Origin: Rachicladosporium sp. CCFEE 5018
Taxonomy: Eukaryota; Ascomycota; Dothideomycetes; Cladosporiales; Cladosporiaceae
NCBI GenBank assembly: GCA_002077045.2
Contig: KZ111158.1
Coordinates: forward strand, 706,887-770,886
Direction of reading: 5' to 3'
Length of the DNA stretch: 64,000 nucleotides
The notes below the pieces were generated by a model. That model saw only the letters and a program-made list of their open reading frames with translations, did not search any database and was not told where the DNA came from. Below, piece by piece: positions 42,261 to 52,267 of the stretch (position 1 is its first letter; each line of letters starts with the position of its first letter). Both the position numbers and the translations under genes were made by a program.

Positions 42261-42689
42261 ATGACGCCCCCTCGTACACAAACCCGTTCAGGCACTCCAT
42301 CCGCCACTCAAACAATCACGGATGCCTCTCCATCGACTCCAAGCGCCACTCTACGTCTTCGCGCGCCTGCGGTAGAGCGACGCGGCATCTCCTGGGCTGA
42401 AGATGTGGTAGACAATGAAGGCATGGGCAGGAAAAGCAGTAAAGTCTGCTGCATCTACCACGGTCCTCACGAACATGGCGACGAGTCTTCGGGATCGGAC
42501 AGCAGCAGCTCGGACGGTGACGAGGATGACGAGCCGGATCTCAGTCGGGCGCAGAAGGCTGGTAGTAAAGGCAAGGGCAAGGAAAAGGCGAAGAAGGACA
42601 AGTGTGGAGAAGGGAAGAGCGGTGACAGGAAGCCGAGTCCGAACGCCTATGAGCGGCAGCCGAAGGCGAAGCCGAAGAAGGATGGTTGA
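42261..42689 (+). CDS. YPI1: Type 1 protein phosphatase regulator YPI1 (inhibitor-3)
   Basis: A small disordered regulator of the PP1 catalytic subunit Glc7. 142 residues. The core LRLRAPAVERRGISWAEDVVDNEGMGRKSSKVCCIYHGP is the family signature, including the SKVCCIYH zinc/cysteine block and an RVxW-like docking site (here GISW). The C-terminus is Ser/Asp-rich, then strongly Lys-rich, as in fungal orthologues. Yeast Ypi1 helps Glc7 act in the nucleus and at chromosome segregation, which fits the neighbouring DAD2 and SGO1 genes (context is suggestive only). The usual Val in the docking site is Ile. Confidence 0.92.
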   Translation: MTPPRTQTRSGTPSATQTITDASPSTPSATLRLRAPAVERRGISWAEDVVDNEGMGRKSSKVCCIYHGPHEHGDESSGSDSSSSDGDEDDEPDLSRAQKAGSKGKGKEKAKKDKCGEGKSGDRKPSPNAYERQPKAKPKKDG

Positions 42690-43123
42690 TTATTGTTCTC
42701 TGCGTTCAGGACTTTTTCGACCTCATCACCAGCAGCACTCCGCTCCCTCGACCGGGCACTATGCTATCGGATCTTCCGCTTCAGCCGAACTGATGGACAG
42801 CCGTTGCTTGGTCCGGCAAGCACCTTCGGATTTCATCTCTGCGCCCCTTTGACGTCCGGCTGAATTCGTTCGTCGCTGCACTCTGGCCATTACTGCTAGA
42901 CTGAGTTTCGCATGCCTCGAATGGCCATTAGTGTCCGGCTCCTTCTTCACCGAACAACGGCGGACTGACGTGGCGATGCAACGGATAACATAGAGTGGGC
43001 TGCATGGCCTGTGGCAAGATGCGGCGGCAGTATCGTCCACGTGGCGAGCATGTGTCCATAGCCGATCATTCATGAGCCGCGGTGTTGCCGCATTGCGATT
43101 GGGATGTCGGACTCAAGAGTTGC
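42690..43123. other. Intergenic between convergent genes
   Basis: Region between the YPI1 and DAD2 3' ends. No gene or repeat recognised. Confidence 0.5.
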
Positions 43124-43599
43124 TCAGCCATCCTTACCGGCAGCCTCTTCCCTCTGGATCTCTCGCGCCGCAGCTTCAGCCTGCTGTATGGGGATTCTCA
43201 CGAGGGTCTGTGGGAGAGGCATCTCATCCTCAGTCGCCATCGGCTTAGGTAGACCAGCTGCAAGATAACGTTAGGAACGACTCCACTCCTGGGCTCCCAT
43301 ATCATCCACTCACCACTGGCCATGCTTACTGCTCTCAAGACGTTCCCCCAATTGCCCATGACGGCCGCAACCGCTTCCGTACCATCGCTTAAGGTCGATA
43401 GTTTCTCTTCCAGCTGCTGCATCTGCCCTGCGAGACCTGCGCTCAGATCGCGTAGCTGGCGCAAGGACTCCAGCTCCAATTTCTTCTCATTGATGCGTGC
43501 CTGAAGCGCAGTGGTTTGCGAGTTCTGGGTCGACGTTGAGCCGTGGGTACTTGCGCGAAAGTGCGACGGCAGGCCAGTCGGGCGAGGTCCAAATGACAT
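43124..43599 (-). CDS. DAD2: DASH/Dam1 complex subunit Dad2
   Basis: A component of the DASH ring that couples kinetochores to spindle microtubules. Exon 1 is 43599-43314 and exon 2 is 43257-43124, across a 56-nt intron (GTGAGT ... CTAACG ... TTGCAG), for 139 residues. The coiled-coil core LQARINEKKLELESLRQLRD, SAGLAGQMQQLEEKLSTL and SDGTEAVAAVMGNWGNVLRA are the family signature. After splicing, the tail reads LPKPMATEDEMPLPQTLVRIP, as in fungal Dad2. Without splicing the protein would end in unrelated residues. It is divergent from SGO1 and 268 bp away. Confidence 0.95.
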
Positions 43600-43867
43600 C
43601 CTAGAGGTCGCGCGCCGATGCTGTTAGCTACCATACTTGGTCGCGTGAAGTCTTCTGAGGTCAAGATTACCCCACAACGCGTGTGCATGGACCATCAGCC
43701 CACGTTCTCAGCCTTGCCAAGCTCTTCCGTTGCCAGGGCCCGTCTTGCCGCCCAAATAAACATCTCTCCGGCACTGTGAATAGCATTCACATGCACGACT
43801 AACGCAGCAGGATCATAAGAGGCAGCGACTATCACTCATATCTCCTACAAAGCAGTCACACTCATGT
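43600..43867. promoter_or_regulatory. Shared DAD2/SGO1 promoter with MCB box
   Basis: 268 bp between the start codons of two divergent chromosome-segregation genes. A palindromic ACGCGT (MCB, the MBF G1/S site) lies at 43677-43682 and a second CGCG word near 43652. MCB sites drive cell-cycle genes in yeasts. Use here is inference. Confidence 0.5.
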
Positions 43868-45997
43868 ATGGCTCGGCTGAACGAGCCGCCTGTCGTGGCT
43901 GCTGTTGCAGTAGCACCGCCAGTTGGAGAGAGCGTTGATGCCCGTAAGTCACAACACCCACCACTATTCATTGACAGTAGCCATCAAACCCATGCAACTA
44001 CCGGAAAGATGCGCACGAAATCCCGGCCAGCCGCTCAAAAACCCGCGACTAACTTTGAGGAAGTCAAGCGCCGCTTCATCCGACAAAATCGCGACCTTGC
44101 CAAAAACAACTCCGAGCAGAACTTGCGTATACGCAGCTTGCAGCTGGATGTCGACCGATTACTGCAGACGAATCTGGACTTGCGAGAGGAAATCATTGGG
44201 CTGCGAAAGGAGGTACAACATGCAAGGAAGCAGAGTTCGCGGGATGGGCTGCGGAGGTTCAAGGACGAGATGGCGGCGAAGATGAGGCAGCTCAGTGAAA
44301 TGGTAGAGGCCATGGATGACTTGCCTGAGGAAGACACTGAGGTTCGCGAGGAGGAACAGAGGCAGCGACGGCAGAGTGCGCTTCAGCGGATGGAGTTCAG
44401 GGAGCGTCAGCCGCTGGCACAAGTCATGCGCGAGCACCAGATGCCAACGATCTCGGAACATGAGAGAAAGTCGCGGCGATCTCTCGGAGTGGACGAGACT
44501 AAGGCCGCACGTCTGAGCGATCACAGCAGTAATGAAAGTCCGGATCTTGGTCCGCCACCCATCGCAAGATTCGAATGCCAGGATCCGATCAAATTCGATG
44601 CGCAGGGCGATGCTACCAGCAGCAAGGCGCAACAGTCGACCGAGAACGAGGAGCTTCCTGCGAACTTGTCTGTGAACCTTGAGACGAGGCGGAAACGTAA
44701 AGATGGCCAGCCGCGGCTCGAGATTCGCAGGCACTCCATCATCCCTCCACCATCGCCTTCCAAATCTGACGTGGAGGTTGCAGCGCCCATACTCCGGACT
44801 GGCGCAAAGAGGAAGCTCGCTGATCGAGATCTTGAAAAGCCTGTCAAGGCGCCCGGTAAGACCGAGTTCTTGTTCAGTCGCAAGACCACCAGCGATGCTG
44901 CTGTGGCTACTGCACAGCACACTGAAGAGCCAGTCGTGGAGATCTCTGCACCGAAGCTGTCGCCTAAGATCTCCCGAAGAGTATTGGGAGACAAGAGTGT
45001 CAATCTGTCGCCGCGCAAGGTCGACGCTCTGGCCGGCAAGCCTGAGAAGGACGATGGCAAGAAGCCCGCAGTCTCGAAGCTAGACTTGAACAAAGATCGT
45101 GTGCCACGAAGAGCCAGACTGTCGCAAGTTCCGCTGCCGCCTGCTGCTCAACCGCCGGCTATCGCCACTGTTGAGATTCCTCCCGAAAGCATCACTGTAA
45201 CGACCGAGACCGCACCACAGTCCCCAGCTGTACCAAACATCTTCTCGCCAACGCCATCTGAGTCCTCCGTTCATGCCAACGGAAGTTGCGATACGCCACC
45301 TCCCGGCGACCTGAGCAGTCTCTCTAACAGCACGACTGCTTCCGTCATCGAAGGCCTGCGACCCTCACGACGGGCAAGAGGTGCAGTGAACTATGCTGAG
45401 CCTAGTTTGACGGCCAAGATGCGACGACCAGACAAGAAGATGGTCGATGCGCTTACCGGCCTTTCGGATCATCGACGTGTTATGAGCGCGCCGGTGAACA
45501 GGAGGGCGGGGAAAGTTGTCGAGATTAAGGCCGAGGAGGAAGACGAGGATGCATGGAAGAGCTTGCCCGAGGCAAGCGCGGTACTGGCGCCTGTGGAGGT
45601 TCCGTCACCAGTGTCGAGATCGAAGCACCACGTACGGAGCAGCAGTGACTCACTTGCCGTGGACGCGCAGGGTGGTGCGACAATCACATCCATTCCACCC
45701 AAAGCTAACCTACCACAACTACCCGACAATGGGATGAAGCAGCCAGATGAACTTGACGAAGCCATGAAACGGCTCAAAGACATGGAGATATTCGACTTCA
45801 AGGATTCCTCGTCGCCTTCCTCGGTTGCCAGCTCCGGTACTGGATCTACCTCGTCTACCACACGAACTTCAAGACGACACTCATTCATACCGAAGGAGGC
45901 ACAGACTGTTGGCGGTGAGGGGTTACCACGCATTGCCAAGGGGGAGGAGATGAAGCCCGGAAGAGCGACCAGCAGGCGTAGGAGCATGATTGTGTAG
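43868..45997 (+). CDS. SGO1: Shugoshin, centromeric cohesion protector
   Basis: Protects centromeric cohesin by recruiting PP2A and acts in tension sensing. 709 residues as one frame. The N-terminal shugoshin coiled coil (FEEVKRRFIRQNRDLAKNN, then LRIRSLQLDVDRLL, about residues 62-125) is clear. The long middle is disordered and Ser/Pro/Lys-rich. The basic C-terminal SGO motif (RRARGAVNYAEPSL, then KMRRPDKK, from about residue 500) binds phosphorylated H2A. The stretch at residues 26-48 is unusual for the family. A GTAAGT at 43944 suggests an intron near the N-terminus, but I could not fix its acceptor. The family assignment is firm; the first exon boundary is not. Confidence 0.9.
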   Translation: MARLNEPPVVAAVAVAPPVGESVDARKSQHPPLFIDSSHQTHATTGKMRTKSRPAAQKPATNFEEVKRRFIRQNRDLAKNNSEQNLRIRSLQLDVDRLLQTNLDLREEIIGLRKEVQHARKQSSRDGLRRFKDEMAAKMRQLSEMVEAMDDLPEEDTEVREEEQRQRRQSALQRMEFRERQPLAQVMREHQMPTISEHERKSRRSLGVDETKAARLSDHSSNESPDLGPPPIARFECQDPIKFDAQGDATSSKAQQSTENEELPANLSVNLETRRKRKDGQPRLEIRRHSIIPPPSPSKSDVEVAAPILRTGAKRKLADRDLEKPVKAPGKTEFLFSRKTTSDAAVATAQHTEEPVVEISAPKLSPKISRRVLGDKSVNLSPRKVDALAGKPEKDDGKKPAVSKLDLNKDRVPRRARLSQVPLPPAAQPPAIATVEIPPESITVTTETAPQSPAVPNIFSPTPSESSVHANGSCDTPPPGDLSSLSNSTTASVIEGLRPSRRARGAVNYAEPSLTAKMRRPDKKMVDALTGLSDHRRVMSAPVNRRAGKVVEIKAEEEDEDAWKSLPEASAVLAPVEVPSPVSRSKHHVRSSSDSLAVDAQGGATITSIPPKANLPQLPDNGMKQPDELDEAMKRLKDMEIFDFKDSSSPSSVASSGTGSTSSTTRTSRRHSFIPKEAQTVGGEGLPRIAKGEEMKPGRATSRRRSMIV

Positions 45998-46422
45998 GAC
46001 TGATCGTGCATCTGGTGCGGACATGGAGTTCGGGTAGATGTGCGGATACTGGCATCTCGTAGCTACCAAGAATCATTCGTCACCCATCACTCCGTACCTC
46101 ACGACATCTAGCGAGCATGCGCACCGGCTAGGTATGATTCGGTCACCAGCGAGACTGTACTGTACGCGTGGTCGTCTCGCGAAGTCTGCAGAGTGTACTA
46201 GATGTACCGCGGTTGGTAGGTTATCTGGGTCTTTTAGATTCTTGGACCATTCTCCTCTCTGTAATCTGGGGGTACAAAGCTGGACATTTTCTCGGAAGAT
46301 CAACGTTGACATCCTCACAGCATGTCTGCACCACGGTCCGACACGAAACGTCGCCGCATCAAGACAAGCAACTCCACTCACCCACCAGACTCTCACTTCC
46401 CACCTTGCCCATCGTCGCCACC
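45998..46422. other. Intergenic
   Basis: Between SGO1 and the next plus-strand gene. The downstream frame is open from ~46,168 but without family similarity before the ATG at 46423. Nothing else seen. Confidence 0.45.
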
Positions 46423-46932
46423 ATGGCACAGCCAGATGACATTAGCCTCGATGGAACAGATTCTCTACAGCCAGCCAGCCTCCTTCGCCTCCCACCTGAG
46501 CTACGAATCATAAACTACGACATGCTCTTCACAGCCACACTCGAGACGGAAGTGCTCCATCGTAAAACCTGCTTTCCACTCCCTCCAATCCGCCGGACCT
46601 GCCGCGAACTACGAATCGATGCTCGCGAAACATGGCAAGTCCGCCTCTCCGCTGCAGTCAAACTCTCAAAGCAGACGCCTTGGTGGGTTCGGTCGCGCGA
46701 GCACCGTGATCAGCGCTATGCACGGATGGCGGTGATTGGGTACATAGACAACGAGTCCAACGATGTGCTGCGTCAGCTTGATGTGGCTGCTGCGAGGAGA
46801 GAGGCGCGCATTTCGAATTTGCGCCTTTTGAATGAGATGAGAGGTCGCTTGCAGCCGAAGCAGGGCTATCGGTCGAAAGCGGCGAGTTTGGCTCGGTGGA
46901 AGCGGTTGGTGAAACTTCAGCGCGCAGAGTGA
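46423..46932 (+). CDS. F-box/2EXR-like protein, dispersed family copy
   Basis: 169 residues from an ATG in good context (CGCCACCATGG). The core LLRLPPELRIINYDMLFTATL, then CFPLPPIRRTCRELRIDARETWQVRL, matches the 14-21 kb cluster. The C-terminal half diverges and is Arg-rich, with helical segments (NDVLRQLDVAAARREARISN) and a basic end. No in-frame stop interrupts it. It lies 25 kb from the cluster, which indicates a family dispersed by more than tandem duplication. Function unknown. Confidence 0.7.
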   Translation: MAQPDDISLDGTDSLQPASLLRLPPELRIINYDMLFTATLETEVLHRKTCFPLPPIRRTCRELRIDARETWQVRLSAAVKLSKQTPWWVRSREHRDQRYARMAVIGYIDNESNDVLRQLDVAAARREARISNLRLLNEMRGRLQPKQGYRSKAASLARWKRLVKLQRAE

Positions 46933-47262
46933 GATGAGAAAGCTGAGCTGCGTAGGCGGTATGTAACGTGGCTCGTTGTACCTACTTTAGCAAGAGTAAT
47001 ATACCGAATCCATGTAGGGGATCCCGTGCAGGAGAAACTCATCAGCGAAAGGAAGATGGGACAGTCGTGGTATGTCAATGCCCTCGACTGGGCGCCATTT
47101 GCTTCTATCTAGTGATGCTGGAGTAGCTATCCGACCTTTTGGTAGTCCTGGTAGCTCTTCTCTCTATCGTCTCACGCACCAAAGCTTCACCGAGACAGGA
47201 TCTCGTACGACTTGAAGGTCGTGGGATGCTGGGTAGCACCTGCGACCAGGGACTCTTGATTT
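46933..47262. other. Intergenic between convergent genes
   Basis: 330 bp between the 3' ends of the F-box/2EXR-like gene and eIF3f. No gene recognised. Confidence 0.5.
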
Positions 47263-48318
47263 CTACTGCTCACGCTGGCCTCGCTGGCCAGCTCCTGATC
47301 GATCGCCTCTGTAGCCTCCACGTCCACCACGCCCTCCTCCACCACCCTCGTGTCCACCCTTCCCACCCTCTCCGTCCACAACCGGCTTGTCTCCCATCGT
47401 CAACACTCCAGTGGCGAGACGATTTGACAAGTCGATCTGTGTGCGGATCGTGTTGGCCAGATATGACACCAGCAGCACATCCTGCACATGGTTGTTAAAG
47501 TCCCTCTCAATGTCCTCCGCCTCCACCTTCGGCGCCAACGACAGTGTGTTCATCAGGAACTGTCCCAACGCCGCACTGGGCTCAGCCTCCTCGTCCAGCA
47601 CGTTCGACACATACACGCTGACCCGCTCCAACATATCCAACACTTGCTCCACAGCCTTCTCCAACACCTCGATGTCTGTCAGTAGCGGCTGCGACCGGTT
47701 CTCTGCATCCTTCGCAGACGCAATGAGTTCCAGTCCAGATTTCTCCGCATCATTGTACTTGATCTCATGTGGCACCGGCACGAACAAACAGCTGTCTGCC
47801 GCCCGCTCAGGTGTGACGCCAATGGGCGCGGAAATATATGTGTGTGCCTCCACGTCCTTGCCAGCGACTGTGGAAATTGTGAGGTGAACTGCGGGGTACG
47901 GCCAGGTGCCTTCGCCTTGTTGCGAGTAGAAGTTCTGGATGAGAGCCGAGAATGTGTTGAGCTCATCGCTTGTCGCGTACCATCCTACGAGTACCTCCTT
48001 CGGACTTGCACGTAGGTGCAGTTGCAGCATCGATTTCTGGTAGTCCATGTCCACCTCGACCTGCTCCTGCGTTTCCGTGTGGGGTACGGCGTAGCAATTC
48101 TTGATCTCGACCTCTGTGCCATCTTCGCTGCGCACACCGAGGAGAGTGCCAATCACGCGCTCCTGGTCTGCGGGCCGGCGAGATGCGTGATCAAGGATGC
48201 TGAATAGGGCTTGTGGTTGGATTGTGACGGAGACCGGGGCAGTGGTGGAAATCGTGGCGGAGGAAATCTGCGCGGGGGCGAGTGGGCGCGCGAGATGGAG
48301 GTATGAAGAGGAGCCCAT
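47263..48318 (-). CDS. Translation initiation factor eIF3 subunit F
   Basis: An MPN-domain subunit of the eIF3 complex on the 40S ribosome. 351 residues from the ATG at 48318; the frame is open upstream but unrelated. MPN features: VTIQPQALFSILDHASRR, then VIGTLLGVRSEDGTEVEIKNCYAVPH and EVLVGWYATSDELN. The metal-binding JAMM residues are absent, as expected for eIF3f. The C-terminal helical region (LEKAVEQVLDMLERVSVYV, NNHVQDVLLVSYLANTIRTQ) is the winged-helix-like eIF3f tail. It ends in a Gly/Arg-rich RGG stretch, common in fungal orthologues. Divergent from UTP25. Confidence 0.94.
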   Translation of the reverse strand: MGSSSYLHLARPLAPAQISSATISTTAPVSVTIQPQALFSILDHASRRPADQERVIGTLLGVRSEDGTEVEIKNCYAVPHTETQEQVEVDMDYQKSMLQLHLRASPKEVLVGWYATSDELNTFSALIQNFYSQQGEGTWPYPAVHLTISTVAGKDVEAHTYISAPIGVTPERAADSCLFVPVPHEIKYNDAEKSGLELIASAKDAENRSQPLLTDIEVLEKAVEQVLDMLERVSVYVSNVLDEEAEPSAALGQFLMNTLSLAPKVEAEDIERDFNNHVQDVLLVSYLANTIRTQIDLSNRLATGVLTMGDKPVVDGEGGKGGHEGGGGGRGGRGGYRGDRSGAGQRGQREQ

Positions 48319-48511
48319 CTTTGCGGTAGTGTGAGGATTAAATGAGTGACTGCGCTCCGGGCAGGAATTCAAAGTATTGATCGATGCCGGAGGTGAGGTT
48401 GCTGGGTTTCGATGCCAAGATTCGAGACAAATTCAAAGTGCGCGAGTCAGCTGCCGGTGCCGACAAAGCATGTGAAAGTTAACTGGCCGCAATTACTTTA
48501 ATCACCTCAAA
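48319..48511. promoter_or_regulatory. Shared eIF3f/UTP25 promoter
   Basis: 193 bp between the start codons of divergent genes for translation initiation and ribosome biogenesis. No TATA box seen. Co-regulation is inference. Confidence 0.45.
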
Positions 48512-50746
48512 ATGGCGCCAAGCAGAGGTCGTGGAAGAGGCGGCGGAGCATCGCGAGGCGGCGGAGGTGGTAGAGGAAGTAGCAGAGGTGGTAGAGGAGG
48601 CAGGGGAGGCGCAAGAGGCGCAAGTGCCGGACGAGATGCGCGGAGTGGTATCAGGACGAGAGGAGGGCAGTACAGGAAATTCGACAGCCAGCGCGTGAAA
48701 GACATCGAGTCGAAAAGTGATGGCGACAGTGCAGACGAGGTGGACGATGATGTTGATCAGAGCGACGGGGGCCAAGATGAAGCCAGCGACGAGGACGACG
48801 AGGAGATCCCTGCACCTTCGGCAAAGGCATACAGCACACTGTTGGCATCGTTCAAGCCTATATCGAAGGGCGATGAACGACCAAGCAAGCGACGAAAGCT
48901 CGAGTCTGACGTAAGTGCTGGATCGAACGTGAAGCATGGCGGTACAGAACTGCCGGAGGGATCTGAGGCGGAGCCTGGACTCGAGGTCGACGGGGAGAGC
49001 GTTTCGGAGAATGATCTAGCCGAACTAGACGAATCTGGAGGTCACGCCCTTGAGGGAGATAATGAGCCCGACGCCGCGGACGACTTGGACGAGAATGCAT
49101 CTATGCTCGATCCCTTTGAGCTCCACTTCGCCGATCCTGATGATAATGAGCTTACATCCCGACTTCGAGATGCCCAAGCGGGTAAGTGGAGGGTCGAAAA
49201 GAAGCGCGTATCCCATGACGGTACTCTTTCGATCTCGTTGCCTGAATCTGCGCCTGCTACTATTGCCCAAGTGGATCATCATACCAGTGTCGCCGACGTA
49301 TCACTCAAGCAGAAGCTTGTCGATCCCTCTCGGAAGCACATTGGCAAATTTGATGACATACAGCGTGTGATGTCACCGCATCTCTTCGAGTATCGAGATC
49401 TGCTGATAAGCAATCGCACGCCTAGCAATGCAGGCAGCTTGCGGAGTCTGGCTTGTCTACACGCACTCAACCATGTGTTGAAGGGGCGTGACAAAGTACT
49501 GAAGAACACAGCGCGACTAGCGCGTAGCGAAGGGGAAGAAGTGCCAGAGCTGCGCGACCAGGGCTTTTCACGACCAAAGGTGCTGATCCTGACCGAGACC
49601 CGACAGATGGCCGCGAAGTATGCGGATTGCATCGTCGATCTGTTCGCTCCAGAGCAGCAAGAGAATAAGCAGCGATTCAAGGACTCCTTCGATGAAGTTG
49701 TGATACCGCGGCCGAACATGGCTGAGGATTACACGGAGCTCTTCGGTGGCAACAACGACAACAACTTCCTGACAGCACTCAAGTTCACGCGGAAGACGCT
49801 CAAGTACTTCTCCGCCTTCTACAGCTCCGATATCATCCTTGCATCTCCGCTTGGTCTACGCCGCATCATCGAGAACCCTGATCGTCGAAAACGAGATCAT
49901 GACTTCTTGTCCTCGATCGAGCTTTGCATTGTTGACCAAGCAGATGCAATGCACATGCAGAATTGGGAGAACGTCTCCCTCGTCTTCTCCCATCTCAATC
50001 TTCAACCCACAGATCTCCACGGCTGCGACATCAGCCGAGTACGCCACGCCTACCTCAATGGCAACGCAAAGCACTTTCGCCAAACAGTCCTTTTCTCAGC
50101 TTACATAACACCGCCGATGCTCCACCTCTACAACTCAGTTATCAACATCGCCGGCAAGGCAAAGCTGACGCCTTCGTATGCCGGCGCCATAACCGCCCTT
50201 ACAGATCTCGGCATCAAGCAAATTTTCTCGCGCTTCTCCTCGCCGTCCCCACTACAAGACCCAGAAATCCGCTTCAAATACTTCACTACAGCCGTGCTCC
50301 CCTCCTTGCTCAGACTCACGGGCACAATGGTTTTCATCCCATCCTACTTCGACTTCCTCCGCATCCGCAACTTTTTCGCCACCTCGGACCTGACCTCGAA
50401 CATCTCCTTCGGCGCGATACACGATTACAGCGACGTCTCGTCGCAGCGACGAGCACGAAGTCACTTCATGAATGGTCGACACTCGGTGCTGCTGTACACG
50501 CAGCGTGCGCATCACTTCTTTCGGCTGAAGTTGAAGGGTGTGAAGCGAGTCGTGTTCTACGGCGTGCCGGACTCGGAAGTGTTCTATCGGGAGCTTGTGG
50601 AGGGTCTAGAGGAGGGGGAGGGTGAGAAGAAGGGAGTGAGGGTGTTGTTTGGGAAGTGGGACGGGTTGGCACTTGAGAGGGTTGTGGGGAGTAAGAGGGT
50701 AGGAGGGTTGATCGGCGGAAAGGGGGATATCTTTGAGTTCATATGA
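48512..50746 (+). CDS. UTP25: U3 snoRNP-associated protein 25 (rRNA processing)
   Basis: An SSU processome factor needed for 18S rRNA maturation in the nucleolus. 744 residues, single exon. The N-terminus is an RGG domain (residues 1-55) followed by long acidic stretches. The helicase-like core begins EYRDLLISNRTPSNAG (about residue 292), then LHALNHVLKGRDKVLKNTARL and DQGFSRPKVLILTETR. ELFGGNNDNNF follows, then KYFSAFYSSDIILASPLGLR, then VDQADAMHMQNWENV (the degenerate DEAD-box position, near residue 474). FRQTVLFSAYITPP and the C-terminal LLYTQRAHHFFRLKLKGVKRVVFYG complete it. As in all Utp25, the helicase motifs are degenerate, so no ATPase activity is expected. Confidence 0.93.
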   Translation: MAPSRGRGRGGGASRGGGGGRGSSRGGRGGRGGARGASAGRDARSGIRTRGGQYRKFDSQRVKDIESKSDGDSADEVDDDVDQSDGGQDEASDEDDEEIPAPSAKAYSTLLASFKPISKGDERPSKRRKLESDVSAGSNVKHGGTELPEGSEAEPGLEVDGESVSENDLAELDESGGHALEGDNEPDAADDLDENASMLDPFELHFADPDDNELTSRLRDAQAGKWRVEKKRVSHDGTLSISLPESAPATIAQVDHHTSVADVSLKQKLVDPSRKHIGKFDDIQRVMSPHLFEYRDLLISNRTPSNAGSLRSLACLHALNHVLKGRDKVLKNTARLARSEGEEVPELRDQGFSRPKVLILTETRQMAAKYADCIVDLFAPEQQENKQRFKDSFDEVVIPRPNMAEDYTELFGGNNDNNFLTALKFTRKTLKYFSAFYSSDIILASPLGLRRIIENPDRRKRDHDFLSSIELCIVDQADAMHMQNWENVSLVFSHLNLQPTDLHGCDISRVRHAYLNGNAKHFRQTVLFSAYITPPMLHLYNSVINIAGKAKLTPSYAGAITALTDLGIKQIFSRFSSPSPLQDPEIRFKYFTTAVLPSLLRLTGTMVFIPSYFDFLRIRNFFATSDLTSNISFGAIHDYSDVSSQRRARSHFMNGRHSVLLYTQRAHHFFRLKLKGVKRVVFYGVPDSEVFYRELVEGLEEGEGEKKGVRVLFGKWDGLALERVVGSKRVGGLIGGKGDIFEFI

Positions 50747-50881
50747 TGGGACGTTTGCCATTGAGGCTTTCGCCCAACAGTAGTCACGAGCACCTCGAGC
50801 GAGATGTATAATGAGAGTGCACTGCTGACGCTGTCGCCCCAACCCAAACTCCACCTGACCCCTTATCAGCCACGTCCTGGA

Positions 50882-51316
50882 CTAAGTGTCTCCTTCTTTG
50901 GGATGCGCCGACCTGACTCGGGGACTCACCTCGCAGAGAAGCGCATCCAAGACGCCTGCACGAGTCCGCAGCGCTTCCAAGTCGAGCTCTGCACAATCCA
51001 TCGCTTCATACTCCCCGTCCGTAACTGCTAACCTACCTCTTTGCTTGTTCCACACGACCATTATGGCATCGTCGTAGACTTGGAAGAGCTGTGGATCCAT
51101 CCTGCAGTTGCATTTGAGGGCAGCGTGAAGCTCGCTGGACCATACTGGGAGCGCTTCGCGGCGGATCAGACCAGATGTACGCAAGATTGGAGGTGTGGGT
51201 CGGCAAGCTTGAAAGTCCTCTAGCGGCGCATCTGGACCTAGGACGGCCGTGAAAAGTAGGCCGTAGATGATGAGTCGGATCTCGGGTGGCAGGCCCGTGA
51301 GGTGATCAGGCTTCAT
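50882..51316 (-). CDS. F-box/2EXR-like protein, dispersed copy
   Basis: 144 residues, opposite strand to the other members. The core is LTGLPPEIRLIIYGLLFTAVLG, then PTPPILRTSGLIRREALPVWSSEL. The C-terminal half is acidic and helical (EYEAMDCAELDLEALRTRAGVLDALLCEV). It begins almost at the motif, so the N-terminal extension of the cluster copies is missing. No internal stop. It is the most divergent family member here. Confidence 0.65.
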   Translation of the reverse strand: MKPDHLTGLPPEIRLIIYGLLFTAVLGPDAPLEDFQACRPTPPILRTSGLIRREALPVWSSELHAALKCNCRMDPQLFQVYDDAIMVVWNKQRGRLAVTDGEYEAMDCAELDLEALRTRAGVLDALLCEVSPRVRSAHPKEGDT

Positions 51317-52267
51317 GTCGGTTGTGCCGTCAGAGCGCGTAGGTGGCGAGGGAGGTGTGGTTTCACGACGGCATATCCAGGAGCTGGGAAAAAATCAGTA
51401 AGGCTCATGGAACGTTGCAGGCAATCATCTACAAGACGGTGGATGTACCGTTGTGACGGAATGTTGTTCGTGGTCTCCAAGATGAGTGTGGTGCGAGTGG
51501 AGGAAAATCGACCTCAACGGGAAAGTTAGTGCAGATGAAGTGAAGTCCAAGGAGTGAAGACTCATCAGACGAGCCTCGCTTTCGCACCTGCCTTCTTCAC
51601 TTTCCCAATGCAACAGTGGGCTACTTCGCTGCAGTGCCAGCACGGCACCACAGAAATACGTCTAAGATCGCTATCGGTCGTGACAGGTGATGTCGACTGC
51701 TCATTCGAAAGAGATGGATCTGAACTGGTCGGAGTGAGGTCTTGCCTCACGGTGCGCTTCACTCGATCACACGCCGCTCGGACTGTCCTTACCATAGTGC
51801 CATCGAGATTGCGGCATCAGTGCCGGATACCTTGAGACAGCCACGAAAATGCTTACTTCGAGCAAAGGGAGAGTGCAGCAAGTGGGTGGAGGTAGAGGGA
51901 TAGAGCCATCACAACGAACTGACCTATCCTTTCCAATCTTTCGCCGGTCCCACATCATCATATGCAAGGCTGGCTAATACTGCCAGTGCTTCAGTCCAAC
52001 CTATTGACGACTACAACGAGATACCCCGTCTCGCCAGCCTATAGAACAATGGTAGCAGTGGCGTGCATTGGTAGCTGCGACCGTGCCTTGTGATCGAGCC
52101 CACTGCACCACGGTGTGGTGGAACTGTAGCCATATCACCCAGGAGCTTAAGGCCGCAGAATATCGCTGCGCTGAGTTTGCGCGCATCGCGACGAGACTGC
52201 AGGTGTGCGTGACAGTGGTAAGAGGACGGGGATTTCCAGCCCGAAAAGCCGACACGGACTTGCATAA
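51317..52267. other. Gene-free region
   Basis: 950 bp upstream of the F-box/2EXR-like gene and downstream of the HET gene. Only short unlikely frames. No repeat recognised. Confidence 0.5.

Noticed and set aside
44159..44920. Long minus-strand frame across shugoshin
   Set aside because: Shadow of a long GC-biased exon; the plus-strand frame has the shugoshin coiled coil and C-terminal motif.
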